Assembly (NCBI GenBank): GCA_038496445.1
Contig: JALMLS010000228.1
Span: forward strand, 434,001-498,000
Origin: Trichosphaerium sp. ATCC 40318
Lineage: Eukaryota > Discosea > Flabellinia > Trichosidae
Direction: 5' to 3'
Length of the DNA stretch: 64,000 nucleotides
Shown here one piece after another: positions 46,088 to 56,800 of the stretch. Both the position numbers and the translations under genes were made by a program. Positions within the stretch are counted from its first letter, which is position 1. The number at the start of each line of letters is the position of its first letter. Below the pieces are notes generated by a model that made no database searches, was not told the origin of the DNA, and was given only the letters and a program-made list of their open reading frames with translations.

Positions 46088-47403
46088 GTTTTTAGGTGAT
46101 CGGATTGATAAGCCAAGTATAGCAAGAGTCATGAAGATAAAAGCAGATATCGATTTTGTGGCAGATGATTTTGTAGCGCCTTTAGCTGCAATAATTGTCT
46201 CACCAGGATTAGCTGGAGGAAGAGTGGTAGCGAGACATTTGCACATGCGAAGACTGGGAAAAAGTGAGAAATTGTAACAATTAGTTTTGACACGTACCCA
46301 ATTCTTTCATCACCACTTCTGGCGTCACAAGTTACACGTTGTCTATTGCGACCCTGGTCCGCACATCTTGAGTCATCGTAGTAGCATAGACCATCAGTAC
46401 CCATTGTAGCACCTTTGTTGCTGCAACTGCTTACGTACGGAAGTTTGCACCGAAAGCTTTGAGGAAGAATAATGTTCTCAATACGTGTTGGACTGTTAAT
46501 ACGCTCCATGTGAACACGATCACATAGAAGATTCTCCTCAGCGCATCTATTTGTGCATGATTGACCTCTCTACAAAAGTTTAGGAAGGATCAAAGAAACG
46601 AAAAAAAACAAAAAAAATGATCGGATTTTCTGAAAAACGCGAGCCAGCGTTTAATGCGTTTTATTACCTTGGATTGGAACCATGTTTGACGTGGTTTGGT
46701 TTTTGTTGATTCAGTAAGTGTAAGAGGACCAGATCCGCCGTTGTTTGGCCAATAAAAAGCGCCAGTGTTGGCATCACCTTGCTTTATCAGACAATGGAAC
46801 GTTACTTTTCCTGTTCCCTTAATCGGAGCCTTCCACTTCCATGTAGACTTGAGAGGCTTTAGTTCCGCACTGTTATGTGTAATGCTTTGGCTACAAGAGT
46901 GTGAGTTAGGCCAAGGTAACTGGAAGAACGCTACAAGGACAGTAAGACAAAATAGTCAAAAGTTGTCGGAAAAAAAACACATTTTGTTTTCTGAACTTAC
47001 GATTCTGTTCATCAGGTAAAAGCCATTCGCCAACTCTGTTACCATCTTCATCTTGAGCGTAGATTAGAATACCGCGGTATTTGAGGGCATAATTCTTGAC
47101 ACGAATACTAATGTCCATGACAGTGCCAGGAATATATTCTGTGAGCTTAGCTTCTTCTTTTCCAGCCCAAGTGATGTAGGCATTGCTACGAACAACTTTT
47201 GTAGCCCATGACATACGAGGCTCTGGTCGTTTGTTACAAGTAAGTCTGTCAACTCTACCATTCGGGAATACTCTGTAATCTCCGGGAGGACATCCCCAGT
47301 CAGGTGAAGCTGCATCACAGTTGGGCACTGACTCTGTAGGCCTTGATGCGCCATTTGCTAGAGCTAAAATAGCTACTACACAAAGTACTAAACAAGCACG
47401 CAT
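46088..47403 (-). CDS. Secreted Reeler-domain protein with Cys-rich region and hydrophobic tail
   Basis: ATG 47403 starts a signal peptide (MRACLVLCVVAILALANGA). A Reeler-type beta domain follows: GCPPGDYRVFPNG, YIPGTVMDISIRV, YRGILIYAQDEDGNRVGEW, SITHNSAELKPLKSTWKWKA and GKVTFHCL. Next is a Cys-rich domain (CTNRCAEENLLC, CYYDDSRCADQ). The protein then has KSISAFIFMTLAILGL, which resembles a GPI-attachment signal or membrane anchor. Exons are 47001-47403, 46668-46930 and 46298-46569, then one beginning at 46253. That last exon does not end here; it runs in frame into the LPMO-like coding region. Either two genes share an exon by fusion, or they form one 919-residue preproprotein. The job is probably at the cell surface or wall. 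Confidence 0.7.
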
Positions 47404-47939
47404 TCTAAACAGACAATCAAAATGCCGTCTTTTTATCACGTGATTTATAAAAAGCAAGCGAGAAGAATTGTATACGAATAGAAGGTACGTACTTTGAAAC
47501 GCACGAGGAGTTGCTGTGAGCGTTGTATGTGTTCGAACTAAATAAGATAAAAACGGAAAGAGATGATAAGACAAGGTTACAGAAAGGGTTTTGGTTCAAA
47601 ATAGCACCTTAGCATCAAATAAGAGAAGGACCGCGGTCTATATGTTAAAGGTTTGAACTGTCGGAATAGTGGGCTAACAGTGTCCCTTACCATAAATCAT
47701 TTCATAGTGCTACCTTTTTTAAAGGGTATGCCTATGCTCGCGATCAATACAAACAGACAAGCTACAGCTTGTTACGACCATATATCCGTTCACAGATTTG
47801 AACACATTCGCTTTCCGGCCTAGCGTGCTCGTTGAGCCAAAACTAAGGTGCTAACCAACGTCCAAACTTCGGTGTATACTCACAATTCACGTGATACATA
47901 CAGCGAAAAAAAAAGTGAATACAAGTGTGGTCCAATAGT
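47404..47939. promoter_or_regulatory. Upstream region of the Reeler gene
   Basis: About 535 bp with T-rich tracts. It must include the promoter of the Reeler-LPMO unit. No motif recognised. Confidence 0.3.
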
Positions 47940-48266
47940 TCATATACTGACGAAAGCTAACAACAGTCGCATTAAAGATTTGTACAGTTCTGTGGCATCA
48001 ACTTGTATTGTTAATTGATATTCCATAGTGGACCACAGTCTGATAACTAACGCATGATGCAAAAATATTACTGCTACTTTCCTGCTGTATTGACGCCGTT
48101 CTTGGTAATAAAAAGAAATGCAATATTGTAGCAACAATGTAAAGAGACTATACCGAAAATTAATGTTAAAGAACAATACAATTGAAACGAGCACTGTTGT
48201 CACTTTTGCAAATAGTCCATTACCAATCTGACACTGGACTCCCACAATATAAAAGTTATTTTCCAT
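47940..48266 (-). CDS. Possible small hydrophobic protein, unsupported family
   Basis: An ATG-started frame of 108 codons with hydrophobic stretches (VLVSIVLFFNINF, LLLQYCISF, VAVIFLHHALVI). It contains possible short introns, for example GTAATG...ACAACAG, so the real product may differ. I do not recognise a domain. It lies between two well-supported genes on the same strand. Confidence 0.28.
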   Translation of the reverse strand: MENNFYIVGVQCQIGNGLFAKVTTVLVSIVLFFNINFRYSLFTLLLQYCISFYYQERRQYSRKVAVIFLHHALVIRLWSTMEYQLTIQVDATELYKSLMRLLLAFVSI

Positions 48267-48865
48267 GCTTACCACATCGATGATAAATGTGAGGAGAAAA
48301 GAACCACGGTAAAACGTGATGTGTACAGCTCTGTTTATTGGTTTGGAACATATGTTCTAATATACAAAACCTCTACACTTGCCGGCTTGTTGTGTGTTGG
48401 CAGACGTCTTTATACCAACAATAGGTTAATTACATACTCCCAGAAAACGTGAAGATACGTCGTAAAGTGTTCACGAATAGCGTGAGGATGACCAACAAGA
48501 ACTGACGTTTTGTCTTTGTAAAAGTGTCAACGTGCTGTTTACCAAACCTTGAGAACTCTTTGACAACGAAAGTTGTATGAATGCTTAAGGCTTTTAACTT
48601 GTCGACATCACTAGCGTTTCACTTGAGGACGTTAATGTTTACAGTGGGCTTGTGATTGTCATAAAATCGAACCTTCTCACTGGATTGAGTAAAAGAGCTA
48701 TAGACGATGTTGACATAGCTTACTGATAACTAAATTTGGAGTGAAAAAATTAGTAAAGGATTTGCAGTTGAACCTGTTAACTAACATAAAAAAAGAATAG
48801 TCTTAAAGTGTTTAATTTACAAGTGCATACAAAACGGGTCTTTTTTCCCTTCAATCTGTGGTTGT
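48267..48865. other. Spacer downstream of the bZIP gene
   Basis: About 600 bp without coding signal. Confidence 0.3.
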
Positions 48866-51492
48866 TTAAGGCAATCTTGGAACCCAACTCCTGTCAGCAA
48901 CATACTGTCCTTTTTCGACATTCTTCAGCCTATGTGGTGCGACAACATTATCAGTCGCTCCAATAACCGAAACATCCAAAACTTGACAAGTTACTTCCAA
49001 TAAACCAGGACTAGATGCTTTCCTCGTGTTTACATCTCTTCCTTTACCTTTAATGTCCAATGAATCAGGTGGTATCACAAAAACGACGACCAATGGTGCT
49101 GTTGCATTATCTTTAATTTGAAGCTCCGTTGGTGGTACGATATGATGAACTGAGTCACACATTAGGTAGGTGCAGTTAGGTTTCCAGTGCGTTATCTCTG
49201 GTACAATTCGCTCTTCTGTTTTCACAATGTGAGCATCTGAGGCATCCATAACCATTCTTACTTCTGATGGCATATCCTGAAAAAAAAATCAGAAAGAGTT
49301 CTCAAAGCAACCGAAAGAAAAAAAAGAAAAAAAAATGGTTTTTGTTTTGAATAAAGTCGTACCTCATCGTGATGCTCAACAATGTTCATTGCGTGCGAAC
49401 CGGACACAGAACGCGTGCCCTTAACCAAGCCATTCTCTCCGGCTGGTTTTTCACGGGCACCTGCGTTATCACTTGCAGATTGTCCTTTCTCACCGCGCTC
49501 TTCACTTTGGTTAACTCCAAAGGCTACAGCGCCTTCGTTGTCATAACCGCTACCGTCAGCGGCGTTTGATTGGCGAGATGAAGCTGATGAGTCATTATCA
49601 GAAGATGCTTGTTGAGAAGATGTTGAAGAAGGTTGGATCATTTGAGGTTGGGCAGATACTAATCGTGGTGAATCAGATTGGATTGATTGTGAGCCTTGGA
49701 CAGCTGCAAATCGTTTTGCTTGTGGTTGTGGTGATGATGTTGTTACAGTTGATGCTTCTTTTTGTTGTTTAGTTTGCGAAGCCTCTCGGTTATGGACTGC
49801 ACGTTCCATGCGGATTCTATTTCTTGCTTGGTCTGGTTGGCTAACTTCAATAATTTCGCCCGACTTTCCTCTATGTCCGTCGAAACGGAGTGGATGGCGT
49901 GCATGCGAGTTATAGTGGACGTGAGGGACCGACGTCTGGCGTAGCCCGGCAAAAGGGGACTAGAGAAAAAAAGTTAGAGACAAAACAAGTCAAACAAAAA
50001 AAGAAAAGAAAGAAAAAAAAAACCAAGTTGTACCTGTGTGTGATTCCAGAGGAGTCCGAAAGAGAAGAGGACCAAGAGGAGACAAACAGACGACGTGCTT
50101 ACATTTGACGTCTGCCAGGATTGCTGTTTAGTGCTGGATCGAAGGAAATGGTTTGTTGTTTGATTACGCTGCGGCGACATTCGTTTTCTTCCGCCCATCT
50201 GGAGCGGAGACTGTTGCGGTGACTGTTGCGGTGATTGTTGCGGCGATTCGAATTGTATTCCGTGCGGTGACTGTTGTTGTTGCTGTTGGTCTCGCGGCGC
50301 AGTTAGGTTTTGCAAGTATTGTATACCTAAAACAAGTAAGTAAGCAAAAAGATTTGTCATGTATGTCAAAAAAAGTTTTTTTGTAGAGTGGTGCGTACCG
50401 GAATATATTGCTCGTAATCCCTTATTTTTTCGAACAAGGTTGCGCAAATACTCCATCTCTTTCTTCATGGTACCATTCTCGCTTTGAGCTGCGAGAAGCT
50501 GGTTTCGTAGAGTGGTATTCTCGGATTGGAGAGTTGTTACTTTCTCCTCTAGCTTGGCGAAGTGTTGTTTGGTGTTGCGTCTCGACTTTTTAGCGGATTC
50601 GCGGTTTTTCACCTTTCTGCGCTGAAGTTTGAACTCACGCAATTCTTCGGTATCTAGAGTCCTCATATCCTGCGAGAAAGTGTCAATGGAGCAGTTTATA
50701 ACGTTTAAAAAAAATTGTAGAGAGCGTACAAGGACTTTTTTGAAATAAATTTCAAACGTATCGCTGGTCATGGAACGTAGCGTTTCTGCCGATAAAAGTA
50801 CAGAACCTTCCAAAGGAGGCTCAGGTACAGAGATTTCGGACGCCTTGCGTTTGTTGCTTCTAGACTTCGCAGGAGTTCTATTTAACGTCAGAAAAAATTA
50901 TTTAACGAAGTAAAAGGTTTTAGTGGTTTTTTTTTGTTGCGTACCTCATTTTGAGTTTATTTTTGGTTGGAGGCTCTGTAGGCGCTGTAGCAGTGTGAGG
51001 TACTACGTACAAGTTTTGTGTTGGTACGAAACTCGTTTGCTGAACCACTGGCGCTTGCTGGAATACTTGAGGCACAGTAGTTGGCTGGGGACGCTGCTGG
51101 GGTACAGGTAGGTTCGCGAGAACTGGTTCGTTGTTCATGAAACTAGCCAGTTGTTGTAAATCCACAGCAGAGTTCGCTGAGAACGCAAACGGGTCCACAT
51201 TATTTGATGGTGGAGGCTCGTACTGTAATTGGTTCGAATTGAATAAAGGGAGTGGTTGATGGGTAGTTAGCTCGGTTAAATCGTCAGCAGAGCCTGAAAG
51301 ACTCGGCGAATACGAAGTTGAGTCAACCTCCATTTCAGAAGAGGGACTGGGCGCGTAGCTGCTCCCGCTGTCAGTGTAGCTCTCAGGACTGTCCGGTAAG
51401 GGCAACTGGTAGCTCTCGCACAGGGGCAAGCCACCGCCAGCTCTAAATTCTGGCGCGAAGAAGTCGTCTACGTCTAATAAATTAGTTGCCAT
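48866..51492 (-). CDS. ATF6-like membrane-tethered bZIP transcription factor
   Basis: Six exons (50945-51492, 50730-50877, 50399-50669, 50034-50326, 49363-49959, 48866-49276) give 755 residues. The N-terminus is an acidic, Ser/Pro-rich activation region (DVDDFFAPEF). The basic region is KVKNRESAKKSRR, followed by heptad leucines to about residue 320. A Pro/Gln-rich linker leads to a single hydrophobic segment SVCLLLVLFSFGLLW, then an NHT sequon. The C-terminal half has HARHPLRF, resembling a site-1-protease RxxL site, and ends with a domain whose LLEVTCQVLDVSVI strand resembles the luminal domain of ATF6. ATF6 is an ER-stress sensor released by Golgi proteolysis. Identity rests on domain order plus limited motif likeness. 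Confidence 0.78.
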
Positions 51493-52414
51493 TGAGTAGT
51501 GCGGCGACTTTTGTTGGTGATGTAATTAATAGCTATGTTTAAGTGAACGGAAAATGCAAGAAAGGATTGCCACGCTGGCACAAGAAAATCGCAGGAACAT
51601 TCACGGAAAAACTGACTTGCCAACCAAAATTATGCTAAATTTCACCCAGAAACGACGCGTTCTATTACTGGCTCCTTTAATAATGTAGTTGAAGGTACAA
51701 GAGAATGCTTCAAAAATAGAAAACGTGCAAAACACTTTCGCTAATTGTTTGTTGCGTTGCTTATGACTTAAGTGAATCAGTAATCGACTGAGTGGCGTTA
51801 ACACAAGGAATTCTTGGCTTTTGGACGTGAGTGTAACTCAACAGTGACACACAAACAAATGATTACGCTTAACTAGTCAAGTTAAGTAGGCTTTCCAAAG
51901 ATGAGAAAAATGGTCATAAATATCAATGAAGTCTGCGAATACTGTTTTGTGCCTTGTCAGTTTTTTCTCGAACCATCTGTACGTGTAGGGTGTATATTTG
52001 CGTTGTCAATGGAATACACAATTTGCAGTGGTGACGTGTTGATGACTTTACAGTACTAAAAGTTCACTTAGTTACACATAAATAGCGTTTTAAAAGGTGC
52101 CCTTTACGTCACTATCTATACTACACGTGTCCATTACGCCCATCAGTGAAAGCATAACATAGGACTATTTTTATGTAAACATTTTGAACACAGTGTACCC
52201 GCATCGGAAACTATTCATCTAGCATAAAACTGTCATGTTCTACGCAGAACCAAACCTTATCACTACCAAAAGAGCTAAAAACCTATTGCTATGATGGTGC
52301 GCGCGTAGTAGCATTTTGGTACTCAGTACGTACATTTCGTCCAATGAGGCTAAACACTCACGTAAGCTGAATTACGGCGTTTTATCGTTGTATTGTTGCT
52401 CGCTTCCTTGATAT
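51493..52414. other. Spacer between bZIP gene and retrotransposon
   Basis: About 920 bp, no gene recognised. It includes the promoter side of the bZIP gene. The retrotransposon target site ATAT is at its right end (52411-52414). Confidence 0.4.
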
Positions 52415-52565
52415 TGTCGTATAACTTAGCTACGGTTATAAGACGTTGTAAATAGTACAAGGTAAGGAGAAATCTAATTTATTAACTAACTTATATACAT
52501 AGGGATTAAGTACTTCGTTATCTGAATGATGACGAATGACGAATATGACAAGGTCATATACGACA
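52415..52565 (-). repeat. 3' LTR of the Ty3/gypsy element
   Basis: A 151-bp direct repeat identical to 61819-61969. It starts TG and ends CA and has 9-bp inverted termini. It lies directly after the polypurine tract on the minus strand. Confidence 0.97.
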
Positions 52566-52581
52566 TACTCCCTCCGTTTTT
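52566..52581 (-). other. Polypurine tract
   Basis: On the minus strand AAAAACGGAGGGAGTA lies directly before the 3' LTR. This is the position and composition expected for the primer of plus-strand DNA synthesis. Confidence 0.75.
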
Positions 52582-53880
52582 AAGAGAACCGTCTCGGCTT
52601 CTGAATTTCATGTTCGAACTCAGCGTCAAAGTGGTTAATCCATCTATCCAATAGAGTGAGAGCTTGATCTTTTGTAGTGGCTTTTGTAATTTCGCGTTTG
52701 TAATTAGTAGCGCGGTCTCTGTTCTTAATAAAGCCAGCACTTGGTTCAACCATGTTCTTCAGGTTTGATCGGAAAGAGCTGTGAAGTTTAGCTCTTGTTG
52801 TCTTAGCGATTTTATCGCGTATGTTTTCAACAGGTCTAAAAATTAAAGTGGTATATACCAGTTTTTTTATGGTATATACCACTTTTTTCAACAAAATGGT
52901 ATATGAACTGGTATATACCATTTTGAAATACCACTTTTTTTAGAAATTAAGTGAATAAAAAAGTGGTATATGGAAGTGGTATATACCACTTTTCATTCAC
53001 ATAATGAGACCTTCTAAAAATGGTATATAAAGTGGTATATACCACTTTTTTATGGTATGTGGTATATACCACCTTTTTATTGGTATATACCACTTTTATG
53101 GTATGCTTCAAGAAGGTCATTAAGGAGCTTTTTGGTAATGGGTTTTCTTGTTGAACGATCATAGACGTCATACATTGAACGGTGCGTAGGGACCTTAGTA
53201 TATCATAGAATCTAACCAAACTAAGCTCATTCGAACCGCAGGACCTGATTCCAGTACCAACATTAAGGAAACTATATTGCAGGTATTATACAGACGTTCG
53301 TGGGTACCAGACAAAGTTTTATTTTATTTTCGTTTGATATACATTAACTGACCTCCGTAGGCCTTAGTAATTGATGGATTCAGGTGGGACCACTTTCATT
53401 AGGTGCGCAGCATGTTTTTACAGTAGGTACAGCAATATCATGGAGATGGACGAATTTTCCAGACGCCCATAGTAATGTAACTGTAGTGGACATTGTCCAA
53501 AACTTGTAACTCACAAACTGTGTATTAAATAAAGTGTATTTTCTGGAATTGCAGGTGTACCATAAGTAGGCATAAAGTGGTATATAAGAGTGGTATATAC
53601 CATGAAAAACTGGTATAAAAAAGTGGTATATAACTGGTATATACCTAAAAATAGTGGTATAAAAAAGTGGTATATTTTTTTTTTTCTGGTGAAAAAAAGT
53701 GGTATATTTTCTGTTTTTATACCTCTTTTTTTTGGTATATTGTTGGTATATTTGGTCAATATACCACTTTTTTTGGTATATTTTGGTTAAAATATACCAC
53801 TTTTTTGGTATATACCATAAAAAACTGGTATAAAAAAGTGGTATAAAAGTGGTATATACCAAAAAAACTGGTATATTTTT
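52582..53880 (-). repeat. Retrotransposon 3' region filled with GGTATATACC palindromes
   Basis: Between the pol stop and the polypurine tract lie two clusters (about 52845-53105 and 53575-53880). The 10-bp palindrome GGTATATACC recurs in them, often extended to AAGTGGTATATACCACTTTT. Between and beside the clusters are unrepeated pieces with coding character. One is a minus-strand frame at 52580-52835 (ENIRDKIAKTTRAKL, then LLDRWINHFDAEFEHE). Another lies at about 53110-53170 (YDRSTRKPITKKLLNDLLE). They could be remains of a third frame broken up by repeat growth. Alternatively the repeats are part of the 3' untranslated region with a structural role. Confidence 0.7.
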
Positions 53881-56800
53881 TTAGACCTGAAGCATTTCTT
53901 TAAACGTTTTCATAAGAGGAGGATATTCTTTGGACTGTTCGACTGCAACTTCAGAGACAGTATCTTTCGGAGGTGGAGGTTGTGAGGCAGGAGGAGAGAC
54001 TGTTGATGGAGTGATATCATTGTCACCCTCAACGTTTACGGCGACCGAGCTTGGTACGATTTGACTCGAAATTTTTTGAGAATCGATATTTTCAGCATTG
54101 AAAATTCGATCATAAGGTTCATCATCACGAAGATGGTATTTAGCGTGAGGTAGGTTTTTAAAAAGCTTATTAACTGCTTCACGTGTTTCTCTATCAACAC
54201 GCTCAACTGAGTCGTGTGACTTGTACTCGATTATGCGTTTCATGTCAACGCTTTCGGTATGGCCTTTTTCATTACGCCGTAATTTATAAGTTTTTGGACC
54301 GATGACACCTGTTACTGTGTATGGACCGTGTCTCTTATTTTTTAGTTTTTTAGGACCTTCGCCTTGTAGTTCTTTCCATACCAAGACTTGTTGTCCGATG
54401 GAGAACTTCTTGATTTCATCAGGTACGTTTCTATCTTTGTACTTTTGATATTCAGCTTGACGCTTTTGCGTATGCTGCCTGACGAGTTCTTGAGTATCAG
54501 CAATGGTCTTAACCATGTTAGCTGTATAAGTTGCTGCATCAATGTGATCAGTAGGGATGTTAGTTGCATACACTTGGTCGATTGGCAATCTAGGTTCTCT
54601 ACCAAAAAGAGCAAAGTGTGGGCTAACACCTATGGTACGGTTGATCGTACTATTGAAGGCAAACTGAAGGAAAGGAAGTTTATTGTCCCATTCGTGAGGG
54701 TCATTTGCGGTAAGCGCACGAAGTAAAGGTACTGCTGTACCAAAAGACCTTTCAGCTTGGCCATTACATTGAGGATTGTATGGTGAAATAAATCGATTTT
54801 CGATTTTAAGAGTTTCACAGATTTTGCTGATTATAGCACTGCGAAAGTTAGAGCCGTTATCACTAATAATAGCTCTGAACGCACCAAACTTGGTTATAAT
54901 GCGTTCACAAATAGCGTCCGCGACTAAGTCGGATGTTGTCGAGCTCATTGGTACGAACTCGTGCCATTTAGATAGCAGATCTGAGATAGAGAGTACATAA
55001 GAGTTACCTCTATAAGAAGTAGGGAAAGGACCAGATATGTCCACAGCTATTATATCCCAAGGATGTTTAGCAGTGATTGGGATCATATGACCATCCTTAG
55101 TAGTCTTTGAACGGAATTTACGCTTTTGGCAGATATCACATTTGGATGTGTAATTCTGGATGTCTGCTAACATATTTTTCCAGTAGAAACGAGTTTTAAT
55201 ATTGTGATACATTTTATTAACGCCAACATGAGCGCCAAGAAGTGAGTCATGGAAGTGTCTTAGGACATCTTCCTTTAAACTATTGGGTATCACAATTCGA
55301 AACACACCATTCGCCTTTACGTGACCAGGAGGAACAGTGAAATTATTAAGAACGCCATCAGCGTCTAAGGCGAATGTGCCATTACGAGTATTCTTTGGCT
55401 GAGTAACTTTAGATGTTCTGAGCTCAGCAATTAAAGGAAATAAATCAGGATCAGATTCTTGTAATTTTCTGATATTTATTTTTCTTTGTTTAAGTTCTGG
55501 TACAAATTCAGAACTAGTAGATACAGTAGTGTTGTTAACTTTATGAACGACGTTTCCATTGACGTCTTTGATGTTAAATTTGAGGTTTGCTTTTTCTAAA
55601 TCTTTTGGATCTAGAAGATCGTCTAGATCCTCTTGATAATCTTTGTCGTCTTCAAACTCTAATCGTGAGAGCGCATCAGCATTAGCATGGGATTTACCTC
55701 TTCGGTACATTACATCGAAATCGTACTCAGAGAGTTTCATTACCCAACGCATTAACATTGGTTCAGGTTCTTTAAAGTTTTTTAGATACAGCAATGCTTT
55801 ATGATCAGTCACTACTGTGAACTTGTTAGGTAAGAGGTAGTGCCTGAATTTAGTGATAGCGGCTACCATTGCCCAGCATTCCTTTTTCCATATTTCCCAT
55901 TTTAACACTCTTTCAGGTGCTAGTTTTTTAGAGAAGTACTCTACAACATGTAGTTCTCCATTGTATTCTTGTTCAAGTACAGCGCCAATTGCATATTTGC
56001 ATGCGTCTGTGTGGAGAATAAAGGGTTTAGAGAAGTCAGGAGGGACTAAGACTGGGTACGAAGTGAGTTTACCAATTAAATCGTTCCAGGCTTTACCTTG
56101 AACCGACTCATTCCAAACAAAGGGAACATCGTCTTTAAAAAGCTTAGTAAGAGGCTGAGTTATACCAGCGAAGTCTTTAACAAACTTTCGGTAGTAACCA
56201 GCTAAGTGAATAATTGAGCTAAGCTGTTTTTTACCAGTAGGCTTTGTGACAGAAAGAAGTTTATTAATTTTTTGTTCACTAGGTACAATGGCTTTACCGA
56301 CAAGCGTGTGACCTAGGTGGTCCATTTCTGTAGCAAATAAAACAGTCTTTTTCGGTGACATGCGTACATTGTATTTAATACAAACATCATAGAACTCTTC
56401 TAGATGTTTTAACATTTGATCGACTGTGTTGGCGCCTGTGCCAACATCATCAAAGTAGGGTTCAGTGTGTTCGAGCGAACTGAATATATTGTTCATCGCT
56501 TCTTGGAACTCACCAGGTGAGTTCTTATAACCCATAGATAGAACATTGAAGACATATACGCCTTCTTTAGTAACAAAGGCAGTATACTTACGACTACTCT
56601 TGTCAATAAGAAACTGGAAGAAACCTTGAGGTAAATCATGAGCGCATTTTATTTTCCATTTTGCAAATTTATTTAACATTTCATTACAATCAGGTATTTG
56701 ATACGGATAGAACTCCGTATTTTCATTAACTTTAGCTGGGTCAATTATAAAACGATCATCGCCACTTCTCTTTTTGATAACCATGGCGTGAGAAACCCAA

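Noticed and set aside
50328-50398. Hydrophobic read-through (LFLTYMTNLFAYLLVLG) after the bZIP domain, taken as the transmembrane segment
   Set aside because: It is bounded by a strong GTACGC donor and TTTTAG acceptor and is T-rich like other introns. A better transmembrane segment with an N-glycosylation sequon occurs in the next exon. It stays open in frame, so retention is not excluded.
52580-53862. Several minus-strand frames beginning MVYT and full of Tyr/Ile
   Set aside because: They are translations of GGTATATACC repeats, not conserved proteins. Only the unrepeated pieces between them were kept, as a weak suggestion.
52845-53880. CRISPR-like array
   Set aside because: The repeats are short palindromes with irregular spacing and lie within a eukaryotic retrotransposon; there are no uniform spacers.
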